Shown here in pieces: positions 17,109 through 24,976 of a stretch of DNA of 64,000 nucleotides (position 1 is its first letter; each line of letters starts with the position of its first letter). The stretch is from Rhizobium sp. CF122 (GTDB lineage: Bacteria > Pseudomonadota > Alphaproteobacteria > Rhizobiales > Rhizobiaceae): the NCBI RefSeq assembly GCF_000282035.1, contig NZ_AKKA01000023.1:62001-126000 (forward strand). The letters run 5' to 3'. The notes beneath the pieces are model-generated. The model had not been told where the DNA came from. It ran no database searches and was given only the letters and a program-made list of their open reading frames with translations. The position numbers and the translations under genes were made by a program.

Positions 17109-19268
17109 ATGACCATCCAGGAGATTTCAACCACGCGCCGTGCTTTCCTCGCCGGAAGCGCCGGTCTCGTCATCGGATTTGCGCTGGCGCCGAGGATTGC
17201 CGCCTTTGCCGCCGAGAAAGGCGAACAGGCTGGCGGTTCGGACGCGCTCGTGACACTCAACACTTTCGTGAAGGTCGGGACCGACGACACGGTGACGATC
17301 CTGTCGAAGCATATCGAGTTCGGGCAGGGGCCGTTCACCGGTCTCGCGACGCTGATCGCGGAGGAACTCGATGCCGATTGGGGGCAGATGCGTGCCGTGC
17401 ATTCGCCCGCCGATGACAAGATCTACGCCAACCTTGCTTACGGTCTGCAGGGTACCGGTGGCTCTACCTCGATCGCCAATTCCTACGAGCAATTCCGCAA
17501 GGCAGGAGCGACGGTACGCGCCATGCTCGTTGCGGCTGCGGCCGATGAGTGGAAGGTTCCGGCAAGCGAGATCACCGTCGAAAAAGGCCGTGTCAAGCAT
17601 CCCGGTTCCGGCAAGGAGAGCGGCTTCGGCGCCCTGGCAACGAGGGCCGCCGCCATCAAGCCGCCGGCCGACATCGAGCTGAAGGATCCTGCAAAGTTCA
17701 CTCTGATTGGGCAGGAACTGCCAAAGCTCGACACCGTCTCCAAGACCAACGGCCAGGCAATCTTTACGCTGGACATCGTGCCGGACAATCTGCTGGTCGC
17801 GGTGGTCGCCCACCCGAACCATTTCGGAGCAACGGTCAAATCGTTCGACGATCGCGAAACGCGCAAGGTGAAGGGTGTTGTCGACGTCAAGCAATTGCCG
17901 CAGGGTGTCGCCGTCTATGCCGACAACACATTTGCTGCGTTGAAGGGCCGTTCGGTCCTGAAGGTCGATTGGGATCTTTCCAATGCGGAGACGCGCTCCA
18001 GTGACAAGCTTGCAGCCGACTATGCGAAGGCGCTGACGGAGGAGGGCGTCACTGCCGCCGAGAAGGGCGATGTCGAGAAGGCCTTCGGCGACAAAGGGCT
18101 GAAGACCCTCGAAGCGCAGATCATCTTCCCGTTCCTTGCTCATGCGCCCATGGAGCCGCTTGACGCCGTTTTCATCAAGGCGGCGGATGGCAGTCTCGAC
18201 GTCTACAATGGGGCCCAGTTCCCTGGCGCGGACAAGAATACTGCGGCAAAGATCGTCGGGCTCGATCCGTCAAAGGTCCGGCTGAACACACAGATCACCG
18301 GTGGCAGCTTCGGACGCAAGGCGCAGTTCGGCTCGCCCTATATGCAGGAGGCGGCCGCCGCCTTTGCGGCGACCGACCAGTCGCGCCCGGTCAAGCACAT
18401 GTGGACGCGCGAGGACGATATCCGCGGCGGCTATTACCGGCCGATGTATCTTCACAAGATGCGCGGCGCCATGAATGCGGATGGCCGCATCGTCGCCTGG
18501 GACCAGGCGATCGTCGGCCAGTCGATCCTGGGCAAGGCGGATCTCGACAGCACATCGGTCGAGGGGGCTTCGGACCTGCCTTACGACGTGCCGAACCTCA
18601 GGGTGATCTCGCATAATGTGAAGCTTGCCGTGCCGCCGCTCTGGTGGCGATCTGTCGGACATACGCATACCGGCTTTGCGGTCGAGACCTTCCTTGACGA
18701 GCTGTTCCAGATGGCCGGCAAGGATCCGGTGGAAGGGCGGCTCGAGCAGCTGAAGGAAGATTCGCGTTACGCGGGCGTGTTGAAGAAGGCGGCGGAGCTT
18801 GCTGATTGGGGCGGGAAGATACCGGAAGGCAGACAGCGCGGCGTGGCCGTGGTCAAGAGCTTCAACACCTATGTCGGCCAGGTGGCGGAGGTGTCGGCCG
18901 GGGCCGACGGAACACCGCGCGTGCACAAAGTCTGGTGCGCGGTCGATTGCGGCGTGGCGATCAATCCGAACGTCATCAAGGCGCAGATGGAGGGCGGCAT
19001 CGGCTACGGTCTTGGTGCGGTTCTGTTCGATGCCGTGACGCTCGGCGAGGGCGGCGCGATCATGCAGTCGAACTTCCATGATTACCGGTCGATCCGGATC
19101 AACGAGATGCCGGATGTCGAGGTGGCTGTCATCAAATCCGGCGAGCCGCCCACCGGTGTCGGGGAGCCCGGCGTGCCGCCGGTCGGGCCGGCGACCGCCA
19201 ATGCCTGGCGGCGGCTGACCGGCACACCGGTTCGCAGCCTGCCAATCGTTGCCGTGACGACAAGCTGA
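17109..19268 (+). CDS. iorB: Isoquinoline 1-oxidoreductase-type large molybdopterin subunit
   Basis: Catalytic molybdenum-cofactor subunit of 719 residues. A twin-arginine signal (TTRRAFLAGSAGLVIGF) at the N-terminus suggests export of the folded complex. Recognisable are 'HIEFGQGPFTGLATLIAEEL', 'QITGGSFGRKAQFGSPYMQE', 'WWRSVGHTHTGFAVETF' and the C-terminal 'GEPGVPPVGPA', which carries the catalytic glutamate typical of xanthine-oxidase-family enzymes. The absence of an FAD subunit is normal for the IorAB type, which passes electrons to a cytochrome. Ribosome site GGAGGG lies in the end of iorA. Confidence 0.92.
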   Translation: MTIQEISTTRRAFLAGSAGLVIGFALAPRIAAFAAEKGEQAGGSDALVTLNTFVKVGTDDTVTILSKHIEFGQGPFTGLATLIAEELDADWGQMRAVHSPADDKIYANLAYGLQGTGGSTSIANSYEQFRKAGATVRAMLVAAAADEWKVPASEITVEKGRVKHPGSGKESGFGALATRAAAIKPPADIELKDPAKFTLIGQELPKLDTVSKTNGQAIFTLDIVPDNLLVAVVAHPNHFGATVKSFDDRETRKVKGVVDVKQLPQGVAVYADNTFAALKGRSVLKVDWDLSNAETRSSDKLAADYAKALTEEGVTAAEKGDVEKAFGDKGLKTLEAQIIFPFLAHAPMEPLDAVFIKAADGSLDVYNGAQFPGADKNTAAKIVGLDPSKVRLNTQITGGSFGRKAQFGSPYMQEAAAAFAATDQSRPVKHMWTREDDIRGGYYRPMYLHKMRGAMNADGRIVAWDQAIVGQSILGKADLDSTSVEGASDLPYDVPNLRVISHNVKLAVPPLWWRSVGHTHTGFAVETFLDELFQMAGKDPVEGRLEQLKEDSRYAGVLKKAAELADWGGKIPEGRQRGVAVVKSFNTYVGQVAEVSAGADGTPRVHKVWCAVDCGVAINPNVIKAQMEGGIGYGLGAVLFDAVTLGEGGAIMQSNFHDYRSIRINEMPDVEVAVIKSGEPPTGVGEPGVPPVGPATANAWRRLTGTPVRSLPIVAVTTS

Positions 19269-19279
19269 GGGAGGCGGAC

Positions 19280-19933
19280 ATGAAAAGCAGACTGGCACTC
19301 GCCTGCGCGGCAGGCGGCCTCTCCCTTCTTGCGGCCTTGCCCGCCTCGTTCATGGCGCTGGCGCAGACGGCGCCTTTGTCCGACAAGTCGACACTCAAGC
19401 CCGTGGCATCCTTCTCGTCGATCGCCGATCAGAAAGCGCGCTCGGTCGCGCTCTTCAAAGAGGCGGGCAAAGTGATCGAGCATCCTCGATGTCTGAACTG
19501 CCATCCGGCGGGCGACAAGCCGCTTCAGACGATAGCCATGCATCCGCATCAGCCGCCAGTCACCCGCGGCGACGGCGGCATGGGCGTGCCTGGCATGATG
19601 TGCAACACCTGTCACGGCGCGGAGAATGCAACCATCGTCGGTCAGTCGCCGACGTTGAAGAGCGTTCCCGGCAATCCGGCGTGGCATCTGGCGCCGATCG
19701 AAATGGCATGGGTGGGCAAGTCGCTCGGCGAAATCTGTCAGCAGCTCAAGGACCCGACGCGCAACGGCGGCAGGGATCTGAGCAAGATTGTCGAGCACAT
19801 GTCCCATGACAACCTCGTCGGCTGGGGCTGGAACCCGGGCGAGGGCCGCGAGCCAGCACCTGGCACCCAGGCGGAGTTCGGTGAACTGATCAAGGCCTGG
19901 GTCGATACAGGAGCCGCCTGCCCGGCAGGCTGA
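19280..19933 (+). CDS. Di-haem c-type cytochrome, electron acceptor of the IorAB enzyme
   Basis: A 217-residue protein with a Sec signal peptide (ending near ALAQT, residue 30) and two haem c motifs: C71-x-x-C74-H75 (CLNCH) and C108-x-x-C111-H112 (CNTCH). It follows iorB by 11 bp with a strong GGGAGG site, so the three genes form an operon. I infer that it takes electrons from the periplasmic hydroxylase and delivers them to the respiratory chain, which is known for related three-component dehydrogenases. Confidence 0.88.
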   Translation: MKSRLALACAAGGLSLLAALPASFMALAQTAPLSDKSTLKPVASFSSIADQKARSVALFKEAGKVIEHPRCLNCHPAGDKPLQTIAMHPHQPPVTRGDGGMGVPGMMCNTCHGAENATIVGQSPTLKSVPGNPAWHLAPIEMAWVGKSLGEICQQLKDPTRNGGRDLSKIVEHMSHDNLVGWGWNPGEGREPAPGTQAEFGELIKAWVDTGAACPAG

Positions 19934-20042
19934 TGAAAATAGCGCCAAGCGCTGGTCAGTCCTGGCGCTTGGCCACACCGAGGTTCATCTTCGAAGTCAA
20001 ATTTGCAGAGCGAAATTACATCGGTATTTCTCGCCGCGCGAT

Positions 20043-20072
20043 TTGACAAAATATGCATTGTCACCATATGAG
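20043..20072 (+). promoter_or_regulatory. Probable promoter of the CDF exporter gene
   Basis: TTGACA (20043-20048) followed after 16-18 bp by a CATATGA element (20065-20071). Transcription would begin near 20078, right at the base of the hairpin at 20082-20108. Confidence 0.5.
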
Positions 20073-20081
20073 CTTCATGGG

Positions 20082-20112
20082 CCGCCTGCGCGATTTTCGC
20101 GCGGGCGGTTTT
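20082..20112 (+). terminator. Terminator-like hairpin in the leader of the CDF exporter gene
   Basis: An 11 bp stem CCGCCTGCGCG (20082-20092) / CGCGCGGGCGG (20098-20108), with one U-G pair and an ATTTT loop, followed by TTTT. It lies between the predicted start point and the start codon. It may end transcripts early (attenuation), or mark a very short RNA, or protect the 5' end. A weaker 9 bp hairpin (19944-19973) just downstream of the cytochrome gene is the better candidate for ending the ior operon. Confidence 0.6.
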
Positions 20113-20178
20113 GCGTTTGAATGGTCTGGTTTGTGCAATTCATTCGCATCCGCATCGATGTCTGCGCAGGGGATGAAA

Positions 20179-21093
20179 ATGGACGAAAAGGGCAATCTCA
20201 CGGTTCGGCGGCTGGCGCTCTGGGGTATCCCGATGTCGCTCGGGGTCATGGGCCTGAAGATGGTCGCATGGCAGGTGACAGGCTCGGTGGCATTGCTGTC
20301 GGACGGGCTGGAATCGACAGTGAACGTCGTTGCCGCCTTCATCGCCTTCTTCGTCATCCGCTATGCACAGAAGCCGGCCGATCACGATCATCCGTTCGGA
20401 CATCACAAGGCGGAATATCTTTCGGCCGTGACCGAAGGCGTGCTGATCGTCGTGGCGGCGCTGTTGATCGTGAATGAAGCGATTGGGCATCTCTCCGATC
20501 CGCGGATGTTGGATGCGCCAGCGCTTGGTCTTGCGATCAACTTTGTCGCCGGCGTGATCAATGCCGTCTGGGCGCAGATCCTGATCAGGAGCGGGCGCAA
20601 GTATCGCTCGGCGGCGCTGACGGCGGATGGCCAGCACATCATGTCCGATGTCGTCACCTCGGTCGGCGTCCTGGTCGGTCTGCTGCTGGCGCTGGCCACC
20701 GGCTACGCCATCTTCGATCCCGTGCTCGCCATCCTGGTTGCCGTCAACATTCTCTATCAGGGCTGGAAAGTGATCTCGCATTCGATCGGCGGCCTGATGG
20801 ATCAGGCGGTCACGCTCGAGGAGGAGGAGGCGATCAAGCAGGCGATTGCCACCCATGCGGCGGGCTCGATCGGCGTGCATGACCTGAAGACGCGCCGTGC
20901 TGGCACCGTCACTTTCGTCGATTTTCATCTTGTCGTGCCGGCCGCCATGTCTGTAAGGCAGGCGCACGATATCTGCGATCGCCTTGAAGATGCCATCCGT
21001 GCAGCGCATCGGGGCTCCAGCATCGCCATACACGTCGAGCCAGAGGGCGAGAAGGCCCACGGCATTCGCGTCAAAGTCATCAAGGAGGCTTGA
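20179..21093 (+). CDS. Cation diffusion facilitator, YiiP-like metal exporter
   Basis: A 304-residue CDF protein with about six membrane helices and a cytoplasmic C-terminal metal-binding domain (residues ~205-300, 'IGVHDLKTRRAG...HLVVPAAMSVRQAHDI'). In the transport site H153 and D157 (GQHIMSD) are present and D42 (LLSDGLES) is kept, but the position of the second YiiP Asp holds Ser46. 'DHDHPFGHHKAEY' (68-80) is the usual His-rich loop. A related Sinorhizobium CDF protein exports Mn2+; Mn is my best guess. ATG 20179 is chosen because AGGGGA lies 5 bases upstream; a start at 20053 would include the leader hairpin. Confidence 0.88.
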   Translation: MDEKGNLTVRRLALWGIPMSLGVMGLKMVAWQVTGSVALLSDGLESTVNVVAAFIAFFVIRYAQKPADHDHPFGHHKAEYLSAVTEGVLIVVAALLIVNEAIGHLSDPRMLDAPALGLAINFVAGVINAVWAQILIRSGRKYRSAALTADGQHIMSDVVTSVGVLVGLLLALATGYAIFDPVLAILVAVNILYQGWKVISHSIGGLMDQAVTLEEEEAIKQAIATHAAGSIGVHDLKTRRAGTVTFVDFHLVVPAAMSVRQAHDICDRLEDAIRAAHRGSSIAIHVEPEGEKAHGIRVKVIKEA

Positions 21094-21558
21094 ATGCCCA
21101 AAACAGATGTATCCAACCTGTCCATGCTGGGCAGCCAGACGGAATCTCCGAAATCACCGGAGGAAGCGGTGCTAGAGCGCGTGCCGTCGAGCCATGCCGG
21201 CACCGACTACGTCGTCCGCTTCACGGCACCAGAATTCACGTCGCTCTGCCCGATGACGGGTCAGCCAGACTTCGCCCACATCGTGATCGATTACATCCCC
21301 AACGAATGGCTGGTGGAATCGAAATCGCTGAAGCTGTTCCTGCATGCCTTCCGCAATCACGGCGCCTTCCATGAGGATTGCTCGATTTATATTGCCAAGC
21401 GGCTGGTCGAACTGCTCGACCCGAAGTGGCTCAGGATCGGTGCCTACTGGTATCCGCGCGGCGGCATTCCGATCGACGTTTTCTGGCAGACCGGCAAGCC
21501 GCCCGAGGGCGTTTGGCTGCCCGATCAAGGCGTCGCCACCTATCGCGGTCGCGGCTGA
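21094..21558 (+). CDS. queF: NADPH-dependent preQ0 reductase
   Basis: Reduces 7-cyano-7-deazaguanine to preQ1 (EC 1.7.1.13) in queuosine synthesis for tRNA. The 154-residue protein is of the short, single-domain QueF type. The nucleophile C52 ([11 protein letters not shown]), D59 and the '[21 protein letters not shown]' motif including E75 are visible. Its ATG follows the exporter's stop codon with no gap, so translation is probably coupled, though the two functions are not obviously related. Confidence 0.95.
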   Translation: MPKTDVSNLSMLGSQTESPKSPEEAVLERVPSSHAGTDYVVRFTAPEFTSLCPMTGQPDFAHIVIDYIPNEWLVESKSLKLFLHAFRNHGAFHEDCSIYIAKRLVELLDPKWLRIGAYWYPRGGIPIDVFWQTGKPPEGVWLPDQGVATYRGRG

Positions 21559-21589
21559 ACCCTGGCGATTTGGTTGAGAGGCCTGGAAT

Positions 21590-22384
21590 TCAAACGTTGT
21601 CGCGGTCGAGTGCAAACTTGGCGACATCCATTTGAATCTGGCGCTTCTCGCTGCGAAGGCCGGCTCTCAGAAGATTGCGCGCCTTCACGAGTTCGAGACG
21701 CAAGCGCATCAAATGCTTGCCCAGCTTGCTCTTTGGCCTGAACGTATCGTCCTCGGATGCCCGAAGGAAAGGCGCCTTGTTTGCGCTGTCTTCGAGAAAG
21801 CGCAATTGGACCACGGGGGCCGGTTCGATCTGAAAGGCCGTAATCCACGATCTATGCCAGAAGTATGCATCGACCAATGCATAGTTCTTCGTGTCTTGAA
21901 GCATTTTCGCGGCTGCGCGTGGCCCTATGACATAACCCGCCAAGCCGAGCCGGTTTTGAAAGACGCGCGTCGCCCGGTGGCCGCTGTGATCATCGGTCCA
22001 AAGCGGTGACTTCGCCATGATATGGGGCAGGGGTACGAATTCCAGATCGTAGACGCAGTTCCAGTCGTCGTCACGGTCGCGGATAGTCCTTATCACTTCG
22101 GCAATATCGCTCGAAAGGACGGCATCGTCCTCCAGGATGATTGTCTTTTCATTTCGCTCTACGACGGCATTCCATGCCATTCGATGCGAGGTGAAGCAGG
22201 CTATGTCCTGGCGAAGCGTCGGACTTGGCCAGTTGTTGGCCGCTTCCTGGCAGGCCTCGAGAGATAGGTCGCTTGCCTCGAACGCGTCGAGAAAACGATA
22301 TTCCAATCCGAGTCTCGCCATCTGCCGAGACTGATAATGCCTTCTCTCGTTCTCGGACTTGCGACTGATGATAAGGATATTCAA
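21590..22384 (-). CDS. Glycosyltransferase family 25 (LPS-type) protein
   Basis: A 264-residue protein beginning at TTG 22384 (the frame gives 'MNILIISRKSENERRHYQSR'). It has GT25 features: substrate-binding 'IACFTSHRMAWNAVVE', the metal-binding 'KTIILEDDAVLSSD' and 'GLAGYVIGPRAAAKML'. These enzymes add sugars such as galactose to lipooligosaccharide. The gene stands alone, with no other polysaccharide genes near it, and its codon choice is less GC-extreme than that of queF or clpP2, so it may have been acquired. Ribosome site is weak (AGG at about 12 bases). Confidence 0.82.
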   Translation of the reverse strand: MNILIISRKSENERRHYQSRQMARLGLEYRFLDAFEASDLSLEACQEAANNWPSPTLRQDIACFTSHRMAWNAVVERNEKTIILEDDAVLSSDIAEVIRTIRDRDDDWNCVYDLEFVPLPHIMAKSPLWTDDHSGHRATRVFQNRLGLAGYVIGPRAAAKMLQDTKNYALVDAYFWHRSWITAFQIEPAPVVQLRFLEDSANKAPFLRASEDDTFRPKSKLGKHLMRLRLELVKARNLLRAGLRSEKRQIQMDVAKFALDRDNV

Positions 22385-22530
22385 CAGATCTTGCCTAGTA
22401 GATGGCCATAGCGTCCAAATCTTATTGAGAACTCTGTCTCTATCGTCAAGGTTGATCGTCGATGCCTCACGATGTCCACGCGTGGACGCGGCAACGATCA
22501 GGCGGTCTCCGGGAAGGCCGCCAGACCGCG

Positions 22531-23334
22531 TCAGACATTGAAGCTGTCGTCATTGCCGAAGTCGGATTGATCGTCATCGGCGGAATCGTCATCATTGGTG
22601 TCGTAGTCGGCTTGCTGAACACTGGCAGTGTCGTTGTCGTCGTTATCGCTTTTCGTGTTGTCGGCTGCCTGCTGCTTGTCACCATCGTTACTGAAATAGT
22701 TGTTGATGACCGTCTCTTCTGTCGGCGCGTTGCCGAAGGGATTGTTACCGGCAAGCGGTGAACCCAAGCCAAGCGACGACATGTGGCTCCCGAAGATACC
22801 GCTTAGCGAATTGGCAAGCAGCATGCCGCCTGCGACGCCTGCCGCCGTGCCGAGCGCGCCTTGCAGGAAGCTGCCACCTGCGGAAGGCGCCGCCGCCTGC
22901 GGGCTCCATGGCCCGGTCGGCTGCTGCGGCATGGCGCGGGGGGTGTCGAAACCGCGATCCTGCTGGATCTGCTGGCGCGGCGCGCTTCCCCATGGACCGG
23001 AGGAGGGCGGCGGCGCCGCCGGCTGCTGGGGCGGTGTCTGGCTGGTGCCGAAGATCGAACTGAGGAAACCGCCGCCTTGTTCGGCCTTGTGATATTCGCT
23101 CTGGTCGGCCTCGAGCACACGAATGCGCTCCTCCAGCTGCTTGATATGATTGGCGGCCGCTTCCAGCCCCTTTTCCTGCACGATAACGGCCTGCGCAAGA
23201 TAATAGGTGGCATAGGGCTGCTCGCTCGTTGCCTGGTCGATCAGCGCTTCGGCGTCATGGTCACGCGGCGTTGCCGATGCGGTGCGGACACGCTCGAAAA
23301 GGGCGGTCAACAATTGGCGTTCTTCAGGTGACAT
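22531..23334 (-). CDS. DUF2076 family protein
   Basis: A 267-residue protein with a helical N-terminus ('MSPEERQLLTALFERVRTA', then a coiled coil near 60-80), a Pro/Gln/Gly-rich middle, a glycine/alanine stretch at ~155-180 ('GTAAGVAGGMLLANSLSGIFG') and an extremely acidic Asp/Asn-rich tail. This order is characteristic of DUF2076, found in many proteobacteria and thought to be periplasmic or membrane associated; function unknown. The AAAGGAG site 7 bases before ATG 23334 is strong. It is divergent from clpP2. Confidence 0.85.
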   Translation of the reverse strand: MSPEERQLLTALFERVRTASATPRDHDAEALIDQATSEQPYATYYLAQAVIVQEKGLEAAANHIKQLEERIRVLEADQSEYHKAEQGGGFLSSIFGTSQTPPQQPAAPPPSSGPWGSAPRQQIQQDRGFDTPRAMPQQPTGPWSPQAAAPSAGGSFLQGALGTAAGVAGGMLLANSLSGIFGSHMSSLGLGSPLAGNNPFGNAPTEETVINNYFSNDGDKQQAADNTKSDNDDNDTASVQQADYDTNDDDSADDDQSDFGNDDSFNV

Positions 23335-23550
23335 GGCCGGTCTCCTTTGTTGCTGGCGATCTCGCGCCTAGGGATGACGTAGGAACGGATTTCGACTTTT
23401 CAAAGCCGTGCCAAGTTACATTTCGGTAAGCCGCGCCGTCTGCCTAACCATATCTTCATCCGTTCCGTGGCTTGTCTTTTTCCCGCATTGTTTTACGCAT
23501 GGAGTCGCACTATGTGCGAGGAACCCGAATTCGACGCAAGAGAGGTTCGA

Positions 23551-24138
23551 ATGTACGAAGAAGAAGAACAGGACGACAAGACGAAGGAACTGCCGCTCGG
23601 CAAGGAAACGGAGGCGAACCTTTTCAAGTCGCGTTCGATCTTCATCTACGGGCCGATCACGCAGGAACTCGCGCAGAAGGTCTGCACGCAGCTCGTGGCG
23701 CTTGCCGCGGCCAATGACGACGATATCCGCATCTACGTCAACTCACCCGGCGGCCATGTCGAATCCGGCGATTCGATCCATGATATGATCAAGTTCATCA
23801 AGCCGAAGGTCTGGATGATCGGAACGGGCTGGGTCGCGTCGGCCGGCGCGCTGATCTATGTCGCAGCGCCGAAGGAGCGGCGCATTTGCCTGCCGAACAC
23901 GCGCTTCCTGCTGCACCAACCGTCCGGCGGCACGCGCGGCATGGCTTCCGACATTGAAATCCAGGCTCGCGAGATCATCAAGATGAACGAGCGTCTGAAC
24001 AAGATCATGGCTGAAGCAACCGGTCAATCCTACGAGAAGATCGCTGCCGATACCGACCGCGACTATTGGCTGTCTGCGGAAGAAGCCAAGGCCTACGGCC
24101 TCGTTTCGCGCATTATCATGTCGCAGTCCGAGATCTGA
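23551..24138 (+). CDS. clpP: ATP-dependent Clp protease proteolytic subunit (ClpP2-type paralogue)
   Basis: Serine peptidase subunit of 195 residues. The catalytic triad is visible: S97 in '[12 protein letters not shown]', H122 in 'FLLHQPSGG' and D171 in '[11 protein letters not shown]'. The motif around Ser (WVASAG) differs from the usual (A)ASMG of the main ClpP, and the acidic N-terminus ([10 protein letters not shown]) replaces a normal propeptide, so this is probably an accessory paralogue, as in Sinorhizobium clpP2. ATG 23551 has AGAGG 5 bases upstream; a start at 23467 would add a stretch lacking family similarity. A strong terminator follows. Confidence 0.92.
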   Translation: MYEEEEQDDKTKELPLGKETEANLFKSRSIFIYGPITQELAQKVCTQLVALAAANDDDIRIYVNSPGGHVESGDSIHDMIKFIKPKVWMIGTGWVASAGALIYVAAPKERRICLPNTRFLLHQPSGGTRGMASDIEIQAREIIKMNERLNKIMAEATGQSYEKIAADTDRDYWLSAEEAKAYGLVSRIIMSQSEI

Positions 24139-24150
24139 TTTCGTGCTATG

Positions 24151-24193
24151 AAAAGCGCCCTTGCTTGCCGGCTGGCAGGCCAGGGCGCTTTTT
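24151..24193 (+). terminator. Terminator after clpP
   Basis: Stem AGCGCCCT (24154-24161) / AGGGCGCT (24182-24189) enclosing an inner GC hairpin, preceded by AAAA and followed by TTTTT. Strong intrinsic terminator, and the flanking A and T runs could let it work in both directions. Confidence 0.85.
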
Positions 24194-24223
24194 CATTTTC
24201 GTACCGAGCCGCGGAGTTCCAAC

Positions 24224-24955
24224 ATGCCCGATCTGCATTACGAGCATCCGCGTCTGGCAGCCCTCTATGATCTTGCTTGCGGCTGGTCCGAGGACCGGGA
24301 TTTCTACCTCTCGCTGGCAGACGGCGGGCCGAAGTCAATCCTCGATCTTGGCTGCGGCACCGGGCTGATCTGCGATGCCTACGCAGCACGCGGTCATGAC
24401 GTGACCGGCGCCGATCCCTCGGCACCGATGCTCGATATCGCGAAGCGCAAGCCGCATGGCGACAGGATCGAATGGGTCGAGTGTTACTCCCAGGATTTTC
24501 GATCCGAAAAGCGCTTCGATTTGATCATCATGACCGGTCATGCCTTTCAGGTATTGCTCGACGAGAGCTCCATTCTCGCCACCTTTGCTGCCATGCGCGA
24601 GCATCTGGCGGATGGCGGCTGCATCGTCTTTGAGACCCGCAATCCTGAAATAGACTGGAAAGCCCGCTGGGACGGCGGTGCGTTCGAGGTCGTTCACGGC
24701 GGGCTTGTCGTTCGCAAGACGCGCGACGTGGTCTCTTACGGGGAGGGGCGGATCCATTTCGAAACTCGCTATCAATTCCCCGAAGAGACGCTTGTCTCAA
24801 AAAGCGAGCTGCTGTTTTTGCCGTGCAGCGATATCGAACGGCACCTCGAGGCTTCCGGGCTGCGCGCCGAAGCCGTCTATGGCGATTGGGACCGTCAGCC
24901 TTTCGACCTGCGGACCTCCGAGGAGATGATCTTCGTCGTCCGGCGCGCTTCGTGA
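24224..24955 (+). CDS. SAM-dependent class I methyltransferase
   Basis: A 243-residue methyltransferase with motif I 'ILDLGCGTGLICDAYAARGH', the acidic residue of motif II in 'GADPSAPML' and the post-motif 'FDLIIMTGHAFQVL'. The C-terminal half ('FETRYQFPEE...LLFLPCSDIERHLEASGL') resembles the small-molecule branch of the family. Substrate unknown. ATG 24224 has GCGGAG in front; the frame upstream lies inside the clpP terminator. Monocistronic and convergent with the MerR-type gene. Confidence 0.87.
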   Translation: MPDLHYEHPRLAALYDLACGWSEDRDFYLSLADGGPKSILDLGCGTGLICDAYAARGHDVTGADPSAPMLDIAKRKPHGDRIEWVECYSQDFRSEKRFDLIIMTGHAFQVLLDESSILATFAAMREHLADGGCIVFETRNPEIDWKARWDGGAFEVVHGGLVVRKTRDVVSYGEGRIHFETRYQFPEETLVSKSELLFLPCSDIERHLEASGLRAEAVYGDWDRQPFDLRTSEEMIFVVRRAS

Positions 24956-24976
24956 GTCAGGCAGCAAGGCACACTC

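Noticed and set aside
20053..20178. Mn2+ riboswitch of the yybP-ykoY type before the CDF exporter
   Set aside because: I could not find the conserved paired loops of that riboswitch; only the terminator hairpin is clear.
23335..23550. GGAAC near 23379 as a general stress (EcfG/RpoE2-type) promoter for clpP
   Set aside because: No matching -10 (CGTT type) at 16-19 bp on the plus strand, and the minus-strand GGAAC has the wrong spacing.
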